IMG/VR virus record: IMGVR_UViG_3300030107_003216
Span: 38,002-92,582 of that record
From: a virus
Direction: 5' to 3' (one strand)
Length of the DNA: 54,581 bases
This document shows, piece by piece, positions 40,533 through 46,882 of the stretch. Below the pieces are notes generated by a model. That model saw nothing but the letters and a program-made list of their open reading frames with translations, searched no databases and was not told the DNA's origin. The translations under genes were made by a program, and so were the position numbers. How positions within the stretch are numbered: position 1 is the stretch's first letter; each line of letters starts with the position of its first letter.

Positions 40533-40542
40533 ACCATATGGT
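40533..40542 (+). promoter_or_regulatory. ACCATATGGT element 1
   Basis: ACCATATGGT with GCAAAGC upstream (40518-40524) and GGCTTTGC downstream (40544-40551), then AAAACCCTAA (40561-40570). Points to the plus strand, toward the hairpin RNA candidate at 40590. See the finding on this repeated element. Confidence 0.7.
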
Positions 40543-40560
40543 TGGCTTTGCCGTATAACG

Positions 40561-40645
40561 AAAACCCTAATGTGTACTCCCTCTTAGAAGGGGCTTGTAT
40601 GAATGCCAGACTTATTCGTATTCATACAAGCCCCGTAAGGGAAAG
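40561..40645 (+). ncRNA. Hairpin RNA candidate
   Basis: GGGGCTTGTATGAAT (40590-40604) pairs perfectly over 15 bp with ATTCATACAAGCCCC (40620-40634), and flanking TCCC..TTA/TAAGGGA extends it. It lies 48 nt after element 1 and ends before the convergent minus gene at 40670. It could be a small RNA or only a bidirectional terminator. Confidence 0.5.
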
Positions 40646-40669
40646 GCGCAACGGGAGGAATAATTAGCA

Positions 40670-41194
40670 TCATTCCTCTTCGTCGCCCTCCGTAGCGTCT
40701 GTGGTTGCCTCTTTAACAGGAGGTGGAGTCATCAATGGCACATTACCATCCATGGAACCATCCCAACGGGAACCGTTCTTATCTTTGTGTGCGTTAAGAA
40801 GCGCACGATAAGCCTTGTTACCCATCTCTTCTGCAAGGTCGTTAATAGTTGCATAAGCACCGCCAGAGCGACCATGCGGCAAGATAACCTTCAGAATTAC
40901 ATCAGCATCAGTAAGTGCAGCAAAGGCACTGATAACTGTGTTCTTCACAGAAGTCGCATTTAGCAGAACTTCGTCTGGAAGGTCTGATTCTCGGCCTCTG
41001 CGGGCTGATGGGAAATCTGAGTATTTCTTACCAAGGTTTCTAATTGCACCCCAATAAGTATCTCTCTCATCGTCGTTTTCTGCGTCGTTTCCAAGCATGA
41101 TTGATAATTCAATCGCTGGATTGACGGGGCGAGCCTCTTTCTCAAGCCACAGTGTAACTTGAGCCGTGTTCATATTCCAATTCTCTATCTTCAT
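40670..41194 (-). CDS. Small protein, family member 2 (YW-x-x-R motif)
   Basis: 174 aa. 'ERDTYWGAIRNLGKKYSDFPSARRG' (about 59-83) is the block shared with the 41377 and 43680 proteins. A helical central domain with 'LPHGRSGGAYATINDLAEEMG' follows, then a Pro-rich linker and acidic C-terminus 'TEGDEEE'. Its promoter appears to be element 2 on the minus strand. Start after GGTGATTTAAG. Function unknown. Confidence 0.65.
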   Translation of the reverse strand: MKIENWNMNTAQVTLWLEKEARPVNPAIELSIMLGNDAENDDERDTYWGAIRNLGKKYSDFPSARRGRESDLPDEVLLNATSVKNTVISAFAALTDADVILKVILPHGRSGGAYATINDLAEEMGNKAYRALLNAHKDKNGSRWDGSMDGNVPLMTPPPVKEATTDATEGDEEE

Positions 41195-41302
41195 CTTAAA
41201 TCACCTAATTATAAGTGGTCTAATGCTTCATATTCCTCCCGAAGCAACCTAACTTGGTCGTGGAGTATAGGGTTGTAATTAAACAAGCGCAAAGCGATTA
41301 CA

Positions 41303-41312
41303 ACCATATGGT
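41303..41312 (-). promoter_or_regulatory. ACCATATGGT element 2
   Basis: On the minus strand: ACCATATGGTTGTAAT, then CGCTTTGCGC, then TTACAACCCTATAC, nearly the same as element 4. It lies about 110 nt before the ATG at 41194 and in the divergent gap to the 41377 gene, so it could serve both. Confidence 0.7.
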
Positions 41313-41376
41313 CGTGCGATTTATCTTTGTTGAGTGACCCTAAACTTGACCGAAATGGTGTTATTGAGGAAAACCA

Positions 41377-42042
41377 ATGAAGTTGGATAACTACAATGAG
41401 AAGGTTGAACTCATCGAGCCGTGGTTGCTCAAGAAAAAGGAGGTTGTTGAAGCCGAACTTCAGCAATTTGACCCTAATTCTGATGACTACGACGAAAAGG
41501 CACACGAAGCCGTCAAAAAGCAGAAAAAACTGCTTGGTGGCGTTGAAATGAGCCTTGCGATGTGTGAATACCTTGATGATAGCCCCGAAGATACGAAAGA
41601 ACGCGCTACTTATTGGAATACAATGAGAATTAGCGGCTCTAAGTTTTCTGATTGGCCTATTGAGAGCAAGAACACCGGCAGTAACCTAACCACTGAGCAA
41701 AAGGTCGTCGCAAACCACCAAAAACCGCTTGTAGCGGGCATTTTCAAGGAAGTGCTTGCTATTGACGGCGCAGAAATGGTTCTAAGACGCCTTATCACGC
41801 CAAGTGCGAGAAAAGGTGGCTGGTTCCCTCTTGGTTCTCTTGAGGATGAGATGAATAAGTTACACGATAAGGTCGTGAAGGTTGCACTAACCGACAAACT
41901 CGACCGTATTTCACTCAAAGTGGAAGAAGATGTACTTAACAACATCAAAATGCCGCCTCTAAAGCCTAAAATCGAGCGAAAGCCGAAAAAGAAGGCCGAA
42001 GAAGCACCAAAAGCACCGGAATCGGCTGAAGAAGAGGAATAA
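41377..42042 (+). CDS. Small protein, family member 3 (YW-x-x-R motif)
   Basis: 221 aa, with GAGG 7-8 nt before the ATG. A helical N-terminal region ('LLKKKEVVEAELQQFDPNSDDYDEKAHEAVKKQKKLL') precedes 'TKERATYWNTMRISGSKFSDWPIESKNTGSNL'. A central domain ('LITPSARKGGWFPLGSLEDEMNKL') parallels family member 2, and the tail is Lys/Glu/Ala/Pro-rich ('PKIERKPKKKAEEAPKAPESAEEEE'). Function unknown; the tail resembles flexible linkers of abundant nucleoid or scaffold proteins. Confidence 0.65.
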   Translation: MKLDNYNEKVELIEPWLLKKKEVVEAELQQFDPNSDDYDEKAHEAVKKQKKLLGGVEMSLAMCEYLDDSPEDTKERATYWNTMRISGSKFSDWPIESKNTGSNLTTEQKVVANHQKPLVAGIFKEVLAIDGAEMVLRRLITPSARKGGWFPLGSLEDEMNKLHDKVVKVALTDKLDRISLKVEEDVLNNIKMPPLKPKIERKPKKKAEEAPKAPESAEEEE

Positions 42043-42100
42043 TCCTCTAAATCAGCAGTATTCACGCTTGTTACGCCCAAATATGGGATTTTTGCCTTCG

Positions 42101-42136
42101 CAGGGGGTTCGCCCCCTGTGGAGGCTCATTTTTTTT
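42101..42136 (+). terminator. Strong terminator after family member 3
   Basis: CAGGGGG-TTCG-CCCCCTG (42101-42118), 7 perfect G/C-rich pairs on a stable TTCG loop, followed 10 nt later by eight T (42129-42136). Confidence 0.85.
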
Positions 42137-42198
42137 GGATTTTGACCTATACCCCAAAATTTTAGCCCTCCCTACCCAATATTAAACAAAGATACAAT

Positions 42199-42208
42199 AC
42201 CATATGGT
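42199..42208 (+). promoter_or_regulatory. ACCATATGGT element 3
   Basis: ACAAAG (42186-42191), then ACCATATGGT, then AGTGGCTTTGT (42209-42219). Oriented toward the 42272 gene, whose ATG is 64 nt downstream. Confidence 0.7.
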
Positions 42209-42271
42209 AGTGGCTTTGTCATTACCGTATCATAGTGTATTCTCACAATAGGTTACTTGGAGAGATATATT

Positions 42272-42493
42272 ATGTCAAGGTTGCATGTAATAATGGTTAA
42301 GCAAATGTCTAAAGGAATGGAAAAATATCAATTTGAAAAGTTCCAAGATGCACTATTCCTAACTATGGAGTCTAACGGATGCGAGTCCTTTTTGGCTATT
42401 ATGGAGGCTGAAGCAAAAGGATTCATGGATTGTGTTATGAGAGAAATGACAAAAGAAGCGGTATGGCTTGTGCAAGAATTATTGGGGGAGTAA
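42272..42493 (+). CDS. Small helical protein
   Basis: 73 aa from the ATG with GGAGAG 7 nt upstream (the frame is open to a TTG 15 nt earlier). 'VIMVKQMSKGMEKYQFEKFQDALFLTMESNGCESFLAIMEAEAKGFMDCVMREMTKEAVWLVQELLGE' is helical and Met-rich. First of three short genes behind element 3. Function unknown. Confidence 0.55.
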   Translation: MSRLHVIMVKQMSKGMEKYQFEKFQDALFLTMESNGCESFLAIMEAEAKGFMDCVMREMTKEAVWLVQELLGE

Positions 42494-42495
42494 AA

Positions 42496-42612
42496 ATGAA
42501 TTGGAAAGAAACAGAAAATTACAAGAATTTTATCAAGAATGTAAAGAAGTACGGTATGAGTAAAACACAGTGGCGCAGATTGCGTCATGTTCAACAGGGG
42601 GTTAAACAATGA
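42496..42612 (+). CDS. Very small basic protein
   Basis: 38 aa: MNWKETENYKNFIKNVKKYGMSKTQWRRLRHVQQGVKQ. Begins M-N-W-K-E, close to the late-protein tag. 'MSKTQWRRLRHVQQG' could be a DNA-binding helix. Its stop overlaps the next ATG. Confidence 0.5.
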   Translation: MNWKETENYKNFIKNVKKYGMSKTQWRRLRHVQQGVKQ

Positions 42613-42809
42613 CTTGGAATCCACCACAAGGAAAATCAGATTTTATGATTGATAGCGAAACAATGACGGCTCACTTTTGGGCTGATAACAAAGAGGACTT
42701 GAAAACTATGCTAAACATGCAAATGGTGAGTTTAGCATTAGGGGGTTTCAAAATCAAGTGTTATGATGTTTCAGATGTTAAACCGGAAATATTTGGAGAT
42801 GATGAATGA
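42609..42809 (+). CDS. Small protein beginning M-T-W
   Basis: 66 aa: 'MTWNPPQGKSDFMIDSETMTAHFWADNKEDLKTMLNMQMVSLALGGFKIKCYDVSDVKPEIFGDDE'-type alpha-beta. It shares only M-T-W with the late tag. GGGG lies upstream and the ATG overlaps the previous stop. Confidence 0.5.
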   Translation: MTWNPPQGKSDFMIDSETMTAHFWADNKEDLKTMLNMQMVSLALGGFKIKCYDVSDVKPEIFGDDE

Positions 42810-42925
42810 TGAAGATATTAATGTGTGTTAAGTGTGATAATTCTGTGGGGTTCTGTGTATCATTTGGATGCGTGGAACCCCCACTAATGGGGCAAGTAAA
42901 TTACAAAGCAACCATATGGTTGTAA
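42806..42925 (+). CDS. Possible tiny Cys-rich protein
   Basis: 39 aa from the first of two ATGs; reads MMKILMCVKCDNSVGFC..., with CxxC and two later Cys. GGAG is 7 nt upstream. But the coding sequence contains a terminator-like hairpin (42845-42884) and ends inside element 4, so it may not be a gene. Confidence 0.35.
   Translation: MMKILMCVKCDNSVGFCVSFGCVEPPLMGQVNYKATIWL
42845..42884 (+). terminator. Hairpin terminating the 42272-42809 gene cluster
   Basis: GTGGGGTTC (42845-42853) pairs with GAACCCCCAC (42875-42884) with one extra C, around a 21-nt loop. There is no clear T-run. Confidence 0.45.
42911..42920 (+). promoter_or_regulatory. ACCATATGGT element 4
   Basis: ACAAAGC (42903-42909), ACCATATGGT, TGTAATAACTTTGG, and TTACAACCCTATAC from 42947. 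The next protein gene on this strand is 1.5 kb away, so the likely product is the structured RNA at 42945-43526. Confidence 0.7.
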
Positions 42926-42944
42926 TAACTTTGGATAATGAAAT

Positions 42945-43526
42945 GTTACAACCCTATACCTGCGGCCACAGTATTTAGTGCTGGAAGTAATTAATCCGGC
43001 AGACATTGACCGAATGCACCTTTGATAGCGGTGTAAGGTAAATTGTTTCGTGTGGTGCGACATCACCCATTTACAAGGCGTAATCTTGCGTGGAGTAAGT
43101 GGTAGCGATGAAAGTCCTTGAACCTCAAAAGGGGAGTCAATTAACTGTTGGCTTGGATAACAATTGTATGCGGGCTTTCTGAACAATAGAAAGTTATCAA
43201 AGTCAGTGCGAGCCAATCGCATCCGTATTAGTGAGTAGCCAATCTCCTATGTCACCCCTTTAGGGTTTGCCAATAATAAGGTTGAAGTTACATACATGGC
43301 GTAGTGATGTAATTAAATTGATTCCTTTCCCACCCATTATATTCCTATGGCGATTAGTGGCCATAAAACCATAGTGGAACAAACCGGAAACAATGCGTTG
43401 TAAGACCGATATGAATGTAGTAGCACTTTTGAGCCATGGTGACAAAGTGTGAAACACAGGGCCGTAATACGGAGTTTGGAGTACGGGGAGTTCCATTAGG
43501 GTTCGTTTCACTGTTACAAAGATAAA
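42945..43526 (+). ncRNA. Large structured non-coding RNA candidate
   Basis: About 580 nt without a credible protein frame but full of nested complements. AACCCTA (42950-42956) pairs with TAGGGTT (43261-43267) and encloses GCTGG/CCGGC (42980/42996), ACCG/CGGT (43009/43029), GTAAAT/ATTTAC (43038/43069) holding GGTG/CACC, CTTTCT/AGAAAG (43175/43188) and TGCGA/TCGCA (43207/43217). A second half holds TTACAT/ATGTAA (43288/43307), ATGGC/GCCAT (43347/43360), CACTTT/AAAGTG (43424/43444) and CCGT/ACGG (43462/43469). Base composition is richer in G+C than the neighbours. It may be one RNA or two. Confidence 0.6.
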
Positions 43527-43536
43527 ACCATATGGT
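43527..43536 (+). promoter_or_regulatory. ACCATATGGT element 5
   Basis: ACAAAG (43516-43521), ACCATATGGT, GTGGCTTTGCC (43537-43547), then AACTCCCTATTGGG. Oriented toward the hairpin RNA at 43571-43672. Confidence 0.7.
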
Positions 43537-43559
43537 GTGGCTTTGCCAATAAAATGAAC

Positions 43560-43676
43560 TCCCTATTGGGCCACCCACTGCAATAGATTCAGTAATCCCC
43601 TTCCTAAGAGGTTTCCAAATTACCTATTACCCGTATCAAACTCTATGAACAGGATTCTATTACAGTGGGTGGTGGA
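43560..43676 (+). ncRNA. Structured RNA candidate with 15-bp closing stem
   Basis: CCACCCACTG (43571-43580) pairs with CAGTGGGTGG (43663-43672), continuing after one C-A mismatch with AATAG/CTATT. The 70-nt loop contains GGT/ACC complements, and CCC-TATT-GGG precedes the stem. It stops just before the convergent minus gene, the same arrangement as the hairpin RNA at 40590. Confidence 0.55.
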
Positions 43677-43679
43677 ACA

Positions 43680-43913
43680 TCAGTCTTTAGGCTTCCAGCC
43701 CTTCTTCCAAACCGGCAAGTGAGGATAGGGCTTAGAGCCAAGTATTCTAATAGCAGTCCAATATATGTCTTTATTATATTCCATTTCATCTTCTTCAGTT
43801 TTGAAGTATAAAACGCATGAAAAACGCATAGCAGTAATAACAGCGCATTTATCGTCTTGCTCATCTATCCAATTCAATATCCAATGGACTCTTTCATCTC
43901 TTCTTTGTGTCAT
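43680..43913 (-). CDS. Small protein, family member 4 (YW-x-x-R motif)
   Basis: 77 aa from 'MTQRRDERV' after GGTGATTAAA. 'EYNKDIYWTAIRILGSKPYPHLPVWKKG' matches 'ERDTYWGAIRNLGKKYSDFP' and 'ERATYWNTMRISGSKFSDWP' of family members 2 and 3, but the central domain is absent, so this is a short version. Overlap context with the 43919 gene supports translation. Confidence 0.6.
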   Translation of the reverse strand: MTQRRDERVHWILNWIDEQDDKCAVITAMRFSCVLYFKTEEDEMEYNKDIYWTAIRILGSKPYPHLPVWKKGWKPKD

Positions 43914-43918
43914 TTTAA

Positions 43919-44248
43919 TCACCATACCTGTGGAATACCATCACCAATGTATTGATTTGTTCCAGCCCAATAAGTACCGTTTAGATACCACATATAGTTG
44001 CGTTGAACGATGTTAACATTTGGTAGCGCATTCAATCTGTTCTTGGTAGTGCGTGTCATAAATCCACTGTGACTAATCCAGAGTTGTTCGCTTCTTGGTG
44101 TAACCCATGCAATTACATTACCATGTAATAGCATTTCAGAAGATAGTCCTTCAAGTCCATCATCAAACACTTGAACTACTGTATTACCTCTCTTGAATGG
44201 TATTTTATTCATCAGTGCATAAGCCGCATCAATATCAATTTGTGCCAT
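43919..44248 (-). CDS. Hypothetical protein
   Basis: 109 aa. 'MAQIDIDAAYALMNKIPFKRGNTVVQVFDDGLEGLSSEMLLHGNVIAWVTPRSEQLWISHSGFMTRTTKNRLNALP' looks like a compact beta-rich domain. Element 6 on the minus strand lies 46 nt upstream of the ATG. Function unknown; co-transcribed with family member 4. Confidence 0.6.
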   Translation of the reverse strand: MAQIDIDAAYALMNKIPFKRGNTVVQVFDDGLEGLSSEMLLHGNVIAWVTPRSEQLWISHSGFMTRTTKNRLNALPNVNIVQRNYMWYLNGTYWAGTNQYIGDGIPQVW

Positions 44249-44293
44249 AATTATTCTTGGCTTTAACCTTCAGACAGGGTTTTGCAAAGCACA

Positions 44294-44302
44294 ACCATAT
44301 GG
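44294..44302 (-). promoter_or_regulatory. ACCATATGG element 6
   Basis: Minus strand: ACAAAGCCATATGGTTGTGCTTTGC, then AAAACCCTG, ending 46 nt before the ATG at 44248. One end of the palindrome is changed (GCC for ACC when read on the minus strand). Confidence 0.6.
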
Positions 44303-44443
44303 CTTTGTTCAAAATTTTTATTTCTATCTTCTCATTCAAATATTGGGTTCTAAAGGCTCTTGTTTAGCACTTTTGGCTTTAATTATCATAGAGATTAGCC
44401 GCAGCATTTATATGATGAGCCACTTTGGACATTATTGTTTGAT

Positions 44444-44671
44444 ATGGCCGATGGTGACGAGGCATTAGAGATACTGAATGATATTAATAAATACATTAAA
44501 GAAATGATAGACGATATTAAGCAAAAAAGAAAGTCACCGCAGCAAATAGACGATACCGACAATAGCAAATTAGACAAGATTACCAAACAATTAAGAGATG
44601 CTAAAACCAAAATAACAGAATATATTAATCTAATATACAGACAAACTTCACTATCTGATTTCAAGCAATAA
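44444..44671 (+). CDS. Small charged coiled-coil protein
   Basis: 75 aa from 'MADGDEALEILNDINKYIKEMIDDIKQKRKSPQQIDDTDN' to 'LRDAKTKITEYINLIYRQTSLSDFKQ'. Helical. It lacks the M-[ST]-W tag. No clear Shine-Dalgarno. The two helices resemble the bodies of the tagged proteins that follow, so it may be an untagged relative. Confidence 0.5.
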   Translation: MADGDEALEILNDINKYIKEMIDDIKQKRKSPQQIDDTDNSKLDKITKQLRDAKTKITEYINLIYRQTSLSDFKQ

Positions 44672-44813
44672 ATAAAACCACATAATTAAATGATATGATT
44701 TTTATTCTGGGAATATAAATGAGAAAAATTAAAACCGGGCGCAAGTGCCAAAAAAATTCCGCCACATTTTTTGAGAGATTTTACTTATGAACAAATAACA
44801 GGAATTGATTATT

Positions 44814-45095
44814 ATGACATGGAAAGACAGAATTAAGAAACAACAACTTAATGAAACTTTGTTGAATAGAAATCTCCTAAAAATACAAGAAGATATGGAA
44901 AATAAATTGATGAAAGATTCATCCACTATTTATGAGTTTCTTTTAGAGAAGGTTTTTTCTAATGATAGAGATAATAAAACATATAGAGAATTAGAAGATA
45001 TGACAGAAAATCTTAGATTTGATACGCTGAATTTATTAGAGAAAAAAATGAAAGAATACATTTCAGAATTAGTGGATATAATTGAGAGTGATTAA
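44814..45095 (+). CDS. Late protein with N-terminal MTWKD tag (1)
   Basis: 93 aa, MTWKDRIKKQQLNETLL... Helical and charged. Start fixed by the conserved tag; the frame is open a few codons upstream. First tagged gene of the late operon; the 140 nt before it hold only a doubtful 23-codon frame at 44719. Function unknown; likely virion or scaffold associated (inference). Confidence 0.6.
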   Translation: MTWKDRIKKQQLNETLLNRNLLKIQEDMENKLMKDSSTIYEFLLEKVFSNDRDNKTYRELEDMTENLRFDTLNLLEKKMKEYISELVDIIESD

Positions 45096-45096
45096 T

Positions 45097-45396
45097 ATGA
45101 CATGGAAAGATATACTAAAAGAAATTTATCCTAAAGGAGAAGAACCGAGAGGGTATAAAAGAAGTCAAGAATTAAAAAGAATGGCCTATAAAATTATGAA
45201 AGATAGGTATGGGGAAAAGGAGTTTAGATTAACAAGCCCAAGAAAGCATAGTCCAAAAATGAGAGGGGAATACGAGCATTTAATTGAATTATTGAGAGGC
45301 GGTATGTCGCCTGATATGGCGGCTAAACAACCCTATGTTCCTAAACCACGCACAACTAAAGAGGAAGATGATGCAGGAGAAGGATGGGAAAGGTGA
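45097..45396 (+). CDS. Late protein with N-terminal MTWKD tag (2)
   Basis: 99 aa, MTWKDILKEIYPKGEE..., then basic ('KRSQELKRMAYKIMKDRYGEKEFRLTSPRKHSPKM') and 'YEHLIELLRGGMSPDMAAKQPYVPKP'. Start 1 nt after the previous stop, 3 nt after the TAA region. Unknown function. Confidence 0.6.
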   Translation: MTWKDILKEIYPKGEEPRGYKRSQELKRMAYKIMKDRYGEKEFRLTSPRKHSPKMRGEYEHLIELLRGGMSPDMAAKQPYVPKPRTTKEEDDAGEGWER

Positions 45397-45401
45397 TTAA
45401 T

Positions 45402-45596
45402 ATGACATGGAAAGATATAATTAAACAAGACGAGCAAAGCAGAATAGAAAGATTTAGAAGCCATTTAGAAAAGAACCCTTTTTTGAAAACAAAACATGGG
45501 GCAGAAGCAGAAGCACTTATTCCTCAATTACAACAAGCAATAGGAACTCCCCAATTTGAACAATTGGCTTCTTCTATTACTTGGTATAAGATTTGA
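45402..45596 (+). CDS. Late protein with N-terminal MTWKD tag (3)
   Basis: 64 aa, MTWKDIIKQDEQSRIERFRSHLEKN... Helical. The upstream in-frame GTG/ATG codons are less likely because the tag marks the start. Unknown function. Confidence 0.6.
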   Translation: MTWKDIIKQDEQSRIERFRSHLEKNPFLKTKHGAEAEALIPQLQQAIGTPQFEQLASSITWYKI

Positions 45597-45606
45597 TGTG
45601 ATTGAT

Positions 45607-45903
45607 ATGACTTGGAAAGATGGTATTAGAAAGAATGAAAGCGAAATAGAAAACATGCTAACTGACTTAAAGGATAAACTTAGAGATGCTTTATCCTATA
45701 AACCAGAAGAGGTAAAGAACGAACAAGGGCAGTTTATACGAGAAGAGGTTGAGCCGGTGCTTGAAGCATTTAGAGAGGCTAAAGAAGCAATAAGGTATTT
45801 AACTGAAGAATTAGCAGAATATGGTGAAACATTAGGCGTATGGGATGGTTCCTATGGTTATGATTATTTGCCATCAGGTGATTTTACTAATGAAGATGAT
45901 TAA
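45607..45903 (+). CDS. Late protein with N-terminal MTWKD tag (4)
   Basis: 98 aa, MTWKDGIRKNESEIENMLTDLKDKLRDAL..., a helical, acidic body ('REEVEPVLEAFREAKEAIRYLTEELAEYGETLG') with an aromatic C-terminus ('DGSYGYDYLPSG'). Unknown function. Confidence 0.6.
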   Translation: MTWKDGIRKNESEIENMLTDLKDKLRDALSYKPEEVKNEQGQFIREEVEPVLEAFREAKEAIRYLTEELAEYGETLGVWDGSYGYDYLPSGDFTNEDD

Positions 45904-45904
45904 T

Positions 45905-46126
45905 ATGACATGGAAAGATGACATTAAAAAAGATGATTTCGGGGTTGGGCCAATTACTACTTTGAATAATCTTTTTGAGGCAATCCGAATAGCCCTAATA
46001 ACTAATAAAATGGTTATGAACTCTAAAACTTCTGAAATAAGCGAACAAGATAAAGGGCTTCTTACAAGCAGTAGCCGCTCTTTAGATAAAGCACAAAAAC
46101 AAATTGAGAGAATGATGAGGCGATAA
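45905..46126 (+). CDS. Late protein with N-terminal MTWKD tag (5)
   Basis: 73 aa, MTWKDDIKKDDFGVGPITTLNNLFEAIRIALITNKM... followed by 'SSSRSLDKAQKQIERMMRR'. Helical. Unknown function. Starts 1 nt after the previous stop. Confidence 0.6.
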   Translation: MTWKDDIKKDDFGVGPITTLNNLFEAIRIALITNKMVMNSKTSEISEQDKGLLTSSSRSLDKAQKQIERMMRR

Positions 46127-46127
46127 T

Positions 46128-46388
46128 ATGACATGGAAAAAACTACTAAAACAAAGAAGCGATTTCAAATGGACTGTTCGTGAAAAATTAGATGATTTAA
46201 TAGAGGAACTTGCTAAAACAGAAGAAGCAAAAGAAGAAGCAGCGAGTATTTCTGATATAGACAGACTGCTGATGCCGGAAATATCTATTATTAGTAACCT
46301 AATGAAGTATATTGAAGAATTAGATAGAGATAAGTTTAATCTTTATCCTTCAATAGACCAACCTAACCCTGAAGAATATGTTGAGTGA
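46128..46388 (+). CDS. Late protein with N-terminal MTWK tag (6)
   Basis: 86 aa, MTWKKLLKQRSDFKWTVREKLDDLIEELAKTEEAKEEAAS... Helical hairpin body like tagged protein 5. Unknown function. Confidence 0.6.
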   Translation: MTWKKLLKQRSDFKWTVREKLDDLIEELAKTEEAKEEAASISDIDRLLMPEISIISNLMKYIEELDRDKFNLYPSIDQPNPEEYVE

Positions 46389-46393
46389 TTACT

Positions 46394-46501
46394 ATGACTC
46401 GATGCACATTACTTGATACTTGGTTTGATGCTAAATCTAAAGAATTAGATAAGGCAGAAAAAGAGAAGAAGAAAGATTTGATTACAGGTGAAAAGAAATG
46501 A
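46394..46501 (+). CDS. Very short untagged protein
   Basis: 35 aa: MTRCTLLDTWFDAKSKELDKAEKEKKKDLITGEKK. Its TGA overlaps the next ATG, and its last codons (GGTGAAAAGAAA) provide the next ribosome binding site. Possibly a leader whose translation helps the next gene. Confidence 0.4.
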   Translation: MTRCTLLDTWFDAKSKELDKAEKEKKKDLITGEKK

Positions 46502-46872
46502 CATGGCAAAATGTAATTAAAAATGAACCGACTATTTTAATTGAAGGTCTAAAAAATATATTAGATGAAGCACTTGATGAAATATCTGATGAAGAAGGTG
46601 CAGTATATCAAGGAAATAAAAGAATAAAACATAATGGTGGTTCTATTAGAATTACGCTTCATGTTGAATCAACCCCTCCTAATCAAATGGCAAGAGTATC
46701 TTTTACAGGTAAAACAGGAATTGACTTTGATTACCAAATTTATAAATTAACAGAAGAAGGTAAAAAATGGGAAGGCGGTTTTGTTGGAGATAGTAATGAA
46801 TCTATAAGTGAAGAAATACAAAGAAAGATTTTATCCGTTGCAGATAAAATGCCAATATATCAATATTATTAG
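46498..46872 (+). CDS. Late protein with N-terminal MTWQN tag (7)
   Basis: 124 aa, MTWQNVIKNEPTILIEGLKNILDEAL..., then a beta-rich domain 'GGSIRITLHVESTPPNQMARVSFTGKTGIDFDYQIYKL'. Unknown function; unlike the other tagged proteins in body sequence. Confidence 0.6.
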   Translation: MTWQNVIKNEPTILIEGLKNILDEALDEISDEEGAVYQGNKRIKHNGGSIRITLHVESTPPNQMARVSFTGKTGIDFDYQIYKLTEEGKKWEGGFVGDSNESISEEIQRKILSVADKMPIYQYY

Positions 46873-46882
46873 GTGAAAAGAA

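Noticed and set aside
43081-43140. RNase P RNA or group II intron domain V, from GATGAAAGTCC
   Set aside because: Only one short block resembles GAGGAAAGTCC or the domain V hairpin; the other conserved RNase P regions and intron ends are not found.
42884-43511. Minus-strand open frames of 83-112 codons across the RNA region
   Set aside because: Amino-acid composition is not protein-like, they lack ribosome binding sites, and they lie over the nested stems; chance frames in a G+C-richer segment.
44719-44790. 23-codon frame before the late operon
   Set aside because: Very short, with no overlap or conserved feature to support translation; the stretch more likely holds the late promoter or leader, but no clear element is seen.
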